The notes under the pieces: generated by a model
What the model saw: the letters and a program-made list of their open reading frames with translations, nothing else
What the model was told of the DNA's origin: nothing
Database searches by the model: none
Translations under genes and position numbers: made by a program
NCBI GenBank assembly: GCA_018398765.1
Contig: JAHBMJ010001904.1
Coordinates: 1 to 24,876 of the forward strand
DNA from: Chromera velia
Taxonomy: Eukaryota > Sar > Chromeraceae
Direction of reading: 5' to 3'
DNA: 24,876 nucleotides
Shown here: positions 19,866 to 24,876 of the stretch, piece by piece
Layout of the letters: every line of letters starts with the position of its first letter
Numbering within the stretch: position 1 is the first letter of the stretch

Positions 19866-19943
19866 GAGCCAGTGACTAAATGCCAGTGACTAAATGAGCC
19901 AGTGACTAAAACTAATGTTTTTTAATGAGCCAGTGACTAAATG
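19866..19943. repeat. Short tandem repeat GAGCCAGTGACTAAAT
   Basis: Four copies of a 14-16 bp unit (core GCCAGTGACTAAA) lie within 78 bp, the last separated by an AT-rich insert. The array is directly upstream, on the minus strand, of the acceptor of the probable exon 19415-19833. Confidence 0.85.
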
Positions 19944-20145
19944 ACGGGCACAATAAATGCTTTGCGTGGCCTTTCTGCATGAATTAACGATCGAAAAATT
20001 TAATTATCTTTCTCTACTCTCAAACACATGCATTGCCTTGGAGGCTCAAAGTGTTTCTTTCTTTCCGTCTCAGACGGCCTTCCTTCTTCATGTCTATTGT
20101 CTCTTGAAGACCCTCATGCAGGGGGTACTTGCGGAGATACGCCAT

Positions 20146-20146
<1 letters not shown>

Positions 20147-20178
<32 letters not shown>
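20147..20178. repeat. (AC)n microsatellite
   Basis: Sixteen uninterrupted AC units, followed by AG. Confidence 0.97.
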
Positions 20179-20182
<4 letters not shown>

Positions 20183-20225
20183 GCCTGTCGCTTACCCATT
20201 GAGTCTCTATTTCTCTCTTGGACCC

Positions 20226-20688
20226 CCCCTATGATCTCACACTGACGCCCGTCCCTGTTACTCGGACGGGGGCAAAGGATCGAGAGACGAGGCGGGACAG
20301 ATCGATTGGCATCACGCAAAGAAAGCAAGTAAACAGATCGAAACAGAACAGAAAAGGAAAGGTACCATTCGTTCCCAACAACATGCGAGTGAAAAATCAC
20401 TCATCGATACTCGGCAATACAGAGATGATTCTTCAGGTGTCTTTCTGTCTCTCTCTCTCTGTCTGTTTCCTTATCCATTGACAGTCTGCTGGAGTGAGTG
20501 AGTTCTTGCAGACACTGATCGAATTTGGGGGACAGCAAAGTGCAGAAATCGGTTCACGGCTGGAGACTCATAAACACTCGTCTCAGTGCGTCTGGCGATC
20601 GAGCTGTCGTGTGCAGGACCTGTATGTCCAAACCTTCTGGACACACCTTTGTGATGCCATGAGTCGGGACAATGGGTTGAAGAAGTGA
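20226..20688 (+). CDS. Probable two-exon gene fragment, unknown product
   Basis: An open frame ends in GKVPFVPNNMRVKNHSSILG and NTEMILQ at 20436. A pyrimidine-rich intron GTGTCT...CAG follows, and the frame resumes in the same phase either at 20485 (GACAG acceptor) or at 20512 (TTGCAG acceptor), giving FLQTLIEFGGQQSAEIGSRL and on to TGA 20686-20688. Both acceptors keep the frame. The intron would be 48 or 75 nt, shorter than the others here. No start codon or upstream exon is clear; 20226 is only the start of good-looking sequence. No domain is recognised. The codon pattern and the conserved frame across the intron are the whole evidence. Confidence 0.4.
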
Positions 20689-20822
20689 ATGCGCAAGTCA
20701 TGAAGGAAAAGAAAAAAATGAAGGCAAAACTGCAAATCAGAAAACGAGTCAGGGAGAAAATGGGCACAAGAGTACAAGAAAAGGAAGCAATTCAACGACT
20801 TAACTGTCTTTCGTGCACATGA
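20667..20822 (+). CDS. Possible coiled-coil exon, unknown product
   Basis: This frame overlaps the end of the preceding one in another phase. It reads QWVEEVNAQVMKEKKKMKAK and then a further 25 Lys/Arg/Glu-rich residues, ending in TGA 20820-20822. It resembles a charged helix. It could be the true continuation of the gene at 20226 after a frameshift or unseen splice, or it could be chance in purine-rich DNA. Confidence 0.25.
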   Translation, partial: GQWVEEVNAQVMKEKKKMKAKLQIRKRVREKMGTRVQEKEAIQRLNCLSCT

Positions 20823-20916
20823 TTGAGAGAAGAGCATGCCTGAAACAGCAAAGATTCAACTGCGATTTATTTCACTGAATGCAATCATGAGCAGACATGT
20901 ACATGATGTATGAAGT

Positions 20917-20963
20917 CAGACAGACAGACACATAAACAGTCAGTCAGTCAGACAGACAGACAG
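20917..20963. repeat. (CAGA)n / (CAGT)n tetranucleotide repeats
   Basis: Two short blocks of CAGA units surround a CAGT block, broken by CATAAA. Confidence 0.9.
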
Positions 20964-21500
20964 ATCGTTAATTCTCCTCCCATGCAGCAGTAGGCAAACC
21001 CGCAGTGTCGACTCGACTCATGCAGCCTGGAGTCTGCCTTCCTGCCTGTCTCCCTGTCCGTCTAGTAAGGTCCTGCCTACCTATCTATCCGGCAGGGTTC
21101 CAATTTCTGTTTGAGAATGTCCAGGCAGCTGTCTTTATGGTCTGCGAAAAAGGGGGGCCATCTCAAGCAGCCTGTAATCTTCTGTGACCATCTTCTGCCT
21201 CTGCCTACCTCCTTTCTTCCCACAGCTCTGCCTATAACTCTCTCGATCCAGAGCTGCCTTCCTTGCCTTTCCCCCACTGTCTTTTCACACACACCCTGCA
21301 TGTTTTCCTGGTCTGGTCGAGGCATCGCCCGGGTCTGACTTGACCATGCAGGCCGATGCTCTTTCCTTTTTCTGCCTTCGCCTTTCTTCTCTGTTTCTTC
21401 TGCCTTTAGAGACTGAAGCTCTGACATGCACACAACGTGAAAGGAGCACAGGGTGAAAGAGAAAAAGGGAGATGAGACATCAATTCGTCAGAAGAACATC
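20964..21500. other. Stretch without a supported gene
   Basis: Pyrimidine-rich plus-strand sequence with scattered TGCAG words; I could not find a frame that looks coding. It could be intron between the possible coiled-coil exons at 20667 and 21523. Confidence 0.4.
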
Positions 21501-21522
21501 ATAAATCGAGTGACCCAAACAG

Positions 21523-21666
21523 ACAGACATTGCCGAAGTACGTTTATGGGAAGAGTTTGATAAAACAGTGCATGCCACCATGAAACTAACGAAAGAACAA
21601 GAAGAAATGCATGCAGAGAAAGAGAAGAAGAGAAATCAGACAATCAGACGGGCTCACACGGGCTGA
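21523..21666 (+). CDS. Possible terminal exon, charged helix, unknown product
   Basis: After CAG the frame reads TDIAEVRLWEEFDKTVHATM, then a Lys/Glu-rich helix (KLTKEQEEMHAEKEKKRN) and ends in TGA at 21664-21666. The style matches the possible exon at 20667-20822, so both could belong to one plus-strand gene. There is no independent proof. Confidence 0.28.
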   Translation, partial: TDIAEVRLWEEFDKTVHATMKLTKEQEEMHAEKEKKRNQTIRRAHTG

Positions 21667-22240
21667 CTGAAACCGTCCAAGGTGCTGCGCTTCACATGCC
21701 ATTTGAGATGCATGGCGCCTCACTTCTTTTTGTGGTTCGTTCCTTGTCGATGCTTTCCGTGATCAGAACAGCATCGCCAATCCATTGATGCACTTTCTTC
21801 CGCTTGCTGTGCTCAGGCCGTCCTGCATTTCTCGCGTTGTTGCCTTTTCATTTTTCTTTACTACCTGTCCTCATTTGCAGATATGCAGGTCATGCGAAGG
21901 TACGTCGAGCAGGGGACATTTCCTTTCCTTCATCACAATTGGTCAATTTGGTTGGCAATTCGTGTTGTTGCCTCCATTGGGACTCCCTCGCCTTGGAGTG
22001 CCTCCCTCTGTTGAACGATCTCTGCTCTTTCCTTTGCTTTTGTTTTGCTTCTGTGTCTCCCCTTCCACTCTAACTTGCTACCGTTCTCTTCCCTTTCCAC
22101 CAACATGGACACACAGATCAATCAAACGATGAGTGAACCCACTGGCCTGCCTGCCTGCCTGCCTGCCTGCCTTGACCTATGCATCCACCGCCCCGCCCCA
22201 TGCATGCATTGACCATGCATTCGAATGAGTGCATGTTCGT
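21667..22240. other. Intergenic region downstream of the rhodopsin gene
   Basis: This should hold the rhodopsin 3' untranslated region on the minus strand. I see no reliable gene. A (CCTG)n run is at 22146-22171. Confidence 0.5.
22146..22171. repeat. (CCTG)n microsatellite
   Basis: About six CCTG/GCCT units, 70 bp downstream of the rhodopsin stop codon. Confidence 0.9.
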
Positions 22241-24150
22241 TTACACCATATCAGCCGAGCCTTCCTCGGGAAGGTCATCCTCCTCCAGTTGGACGAATCC
22301 GTTCGCGTTCGCACGCTGGGAGTGCCCCCCAGTTGTGGCAGCACGCTGGCCGGGGAAGAACGCGCTGGCAGGGGAGCGTCCCCCGATTGCTTGAGCGAGA
22401 GAATTGGCATCGAAGCAGTTGGCAATCACAATGCTCGGCGTCTGTGGAGCCGCCACCTGCTGTTGCGGTTCAGCCACGATTGCACGAGGCACGACTCGGT
22501 TGGGGCTCTTCTTGCTGGGCGACAGCCCATCGGTATTCTGCTGTACGAGTGCGGTTTCCTGGCGTAGTTCTTCCAGATCATCGCCGACTCGGGGCTGCCC
22601 TGTGACGAAGGACATCTTGCGCTTTCTATGTCTGGCAAAGTCTTCTGCAGTGCCGTTCTGTCGAGCTTGCTCCTCCTCTTCCACCTCCTTTCGGAGCGTG
22701 GCCGTCCACTTCTTTCGGACGTAGTAAACGTAGCTGCATTCGAGCACCCATTAAGACAGACGTCAAGCAGGTAAGCATTCAGAAATCGATGATAGAGCAG
22801 CGCAGAGAGAAAAGAAGGGGGAAAAAGGAAGAACTGAGCCACGCAAGTAAGTGCTGACAGGAGGAACGATAGAAAGACAAAAAGGACCGCCAGGAGGAAA
22901 TACACACCTCCCCCACCAAGATTGCCCCTCGGGACCCATATTTTCACCCACCCACCCACTTACCCAAAGACTAACCCACTCACCCTGAGAACGCCAGTTT
23001 GCTTGCAAGGTCCATCACGGACAGTATGATGGTTTCTGCCTGCCGAGGCACTGCCGCGACACCCGCAGGCCCAATAAACCACGTGATGGGAAAGGTCACC
23101 CAGGTAACCACAACACACAGACAGATGTATCTCATGTGCGAGTTACCTGCACACATCATTGCAGGACATTTGAATGACTCTGAATCGGAAGATTCCATTG
23201 CATGCAGCATCACGATGCATGTTCTGTGAAAGCGATCTGTGCATGTGCAAGGATTCATCCTCCATGCAACAAAATGAAACAGCATGACTTACAGACTCTA
23301 CGCGCATTTGATCGGGAGTACCGATAAAGCGTGTCACAGAACTGCAAACCGACAATGCACGTGTATAGCTGCATGCGTGTAGAGTCAAATTGACTGACCT
23401 TTGAACAGTGACTCTGCATTCTCGGAGGTTTCCCTGACTGCCCAGTCCAGGTTGACGACCAGCAGGATGAAGAAGAAGAAGGTCAGTCCGAACGCCATCA
23501 TGCGGTATGAGAACTCAGGGATCGCATTGACCCACACACCGAGAATGAGCAGAAGGAAGGTGGAAAGCACCATCTCGATCTGTCTCTGTCGGTTGGAGCG
23601 GGCAAGCAAAGAAACTTGCCAGGACAAGAGGGGACAAGTCACGGCGAACTGGATGTACCTGCATTCCACAAATATGAACCACAAGGAAGAGCAGGTTTTC
23701 TATACGTTTTAAAGCCATTTTCTTGAGGTGGCTCAAGTTGGTCTCGGACTGCAGGCCCCTAGCAAGTGTGTTACGATCCATATTATCGTCTGACCTTCCA
23801 ATGTCTGTTCTGGTGCAGTCTTCGTAGATGACGTCGTCTGCTTGCGAGAGCATGATGAGGTTGTGACACGCAGAGAACAACATAATGTAGCCGTTGAGAC
23901 TTGTACACAGGCTAAAGACAGCAAGGCGTTGGTCCTTCAGATGAGGGTCGGGAAATCTGGTCCAGTAAAAGACACCAATGATGAAAAAGAGCGTAGCCTG
24001 TGCAATGCGGACCCCCCTGGTGACGTTGCTCATCCCTTCAATGGCATCTTTGGCGATGCACTCTGCAAGAAAGTCACGGGTGGCTTCAATGCAAGGCAGC
24101 AGGACAGCTGCGAGGAACAGCACGGTGGAGAGCAGGCGGTTTCTCATCAT
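22241..24150 (-). CDS. Type-1 (microbial) rhodopsin, four exons, 423 aa
   Basis: Exons, minus strand: 24150-23795, 23658-23399, 23146-22984, 22733-22241 (TAA). All phases agree and each acceptor reads TGCAG. Residues 1-23 look like a signal peptide (MMRNRLLSTVLFLAAVLLP). Seven helices follow, at about 47-64, 77-101, 117-138, 145-166, 170-190, 209-231 and 238-265. Helix C reads RYIQFAVTCPLL (119-130); helix F has W-x2-F-P-x2-W (221-228); helix G has MDLASK, with Lys255 as the retinal Schiff-base lysine and Asp251 matching bacteriorhodopsin Asp212. Glu243 matches Glu204. Asp85 is replaced by Gln122, Asp96 by Gln133, Thr90 by Cys127. A tail of about 158 residues follows helix G. It is light-absorbing by family; a normal outward proton pump is unlikely without the Asp85 acceptor, so channel, anion transport or sensing are open options. 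Confidence 0.88.
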
Positions 24151-24876
24151 GTTCGAGCTAGAGAGCAGTTCTGACACACGCCAGCGGGAGGGAGGACACA
24201 ATCAAGCGAGTGGCAGCTCCTGAAGGACAAAAAGGTTTCAGAGAGATGAATGAGCACTTAGGCACAGTTCAGTAAACCTGTTTCACTCTGTGAGGCCAAG
24301 GTTCAACCGGTACAACCGCGGACAAACACTGTCAGAGAGCTCCGTATTAAGCGTGTGTACGCGTCTTCAATGATCGACCGCGCCCGGGACGCGCGTGACC
24401 GAATTTAAAAAATCACCCGAAAAATTAAATTGCATGCATGCATGCGCGGGAGTGCGCGCGCGTTTTGCATATTGAGCATGTGCCACGAACCATAAAAACC
24501 GGGCTCTGCCCGGGAGCGCCGAGGAGCGCCAAGGAGAACCGGAGACAAAAATTTAAGGCACTAATAAAATTGAATAGAATTAAGTGAACGTATAAGTGCC
24601 ACTTAGCTTGGTTATAGCATGTACTAGCTATAGCTCTAGCTCGGTCAATTTAGATCGGACAAGAGTCGCCACATGCATGCATGCCTGTAATGTATATTGA
24701 GTTACCATTCATCTCATTGTTTGTTCTTTCAGATGTGCCTGAGATGTCTATTCAATCTTTGATGAAACTCAGAGAGTCTCTTTAAGCCTCTTTGATAAAG
24801 CAACTACATTCAGCTCTCTCTGGAGAACAAGCTTCAAGAACGTGGAGCCGACTCGGAGGACCAAATTGGTGAACCA
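24151..24876. other. Upstream region of the rhodopsin gene; no firm gene
   Basis: The first part should contain the rhodopsin promoter and leader on the minus strand. A TGCATGCATGCATGCG run is near 24431-24446, and a small hairpin CCGGGC-TCT-GCCCGG near 24498-24512. At 24720-24784 a plus-strand TTCTTTCAG is followed by a short open frame (DVPEMSIQSLMKLRESL, then TAA); it may be an exon but is too short to call. Confidence 0.4.

Noticed and set aside
19957-20202. Plus-strand ORF of 81 aa before the AC repeat
   Set aside because: It ends in the microsatellite (Thr-His repeat) and shows no link to the frame at 20226; not enough support.
20020-20400. Minus-strand ORF with a Val-Cys repeat
   Set aside because: The repeat is the (AC)n microsatellite read in reverse, and the rest lacks protein-like composition.
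24430-24520. TGCA palindromic run and CCGGGC-TCT-GCCCGG hairpin as a regulatory or terminator structure
   Set aside because: Short palindromes such as TGCATGCA are frequent throughout this window, and the hairpin is too small to interpret.

Overview
The window looks like nuclear DNA of a microbial eukaryote. The genes have GT-AG introns whose reading phase is kept across every junction, there are no operons, microsatellites are frequent, and degenerate LINE and Copia retrotransposons fill about a third of the sequence. A spliced type-1 (microbial) rhodopsin, an intronless MAPEG protein and a proline-rich gene with repeated R-P-x-T/S-A motifs fit an alga or flagellate. An alveolate such as a chromerid is my best guess, but it is inference and could not be tested here.

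Layout. 1-364: AT-rich, no gene. 365-4133 (minus): front half of a LINE-like retrotransposon, with a coiled-coil ORF1, an unidentified middle ORF, and an ORF2 that starts with a chromodomain and continues into an APE-type endonuclease; it stops at the first block of the reverse transcriptase. 4271-4691: foldback/MITE element with long inverted repeats and an 8-bp target duplication. 4861-5571 (minus): intact MAPEG-family membrane protein. 5572-6513: shared upstream region of two divergent genes. 6514-11072 (plus): seven-exon gene for a protein of about 775 residues of unknown function. 11819-17000: complete but dead Copia-type element with two LTRs, PBS, PPT, a 5-bp target duplication and the order protease-integrase-RT-RNase H. 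17001-19128: AT-rich DNA, including a possible 1.6-kb inverted-repeat element that carries a gene fragment. 19415-21666: weakly supported exons on both strands, separated by simple repeats. 22241-24150 (minus): four-exon microbial rhodopsin. 24151-24876: no firm gene.

How the parts relate. The host genes (MAPEG, the seven-exon gene, the rhodopsin) have intact frames and no evident functional link to each other. The mobile elements lie between them and all carry stops or frameshifts. The main points of interest are the rhodopsin, which has Gln where bacteriorhodopsin has the Asp85 counterion; the chromodomain at the front of the LINE ORF2; an extra module between integrase and RT in the Copia element; the transition pattern between the Copia LTRs; and a very uniform TGCAG 3' splice signal.
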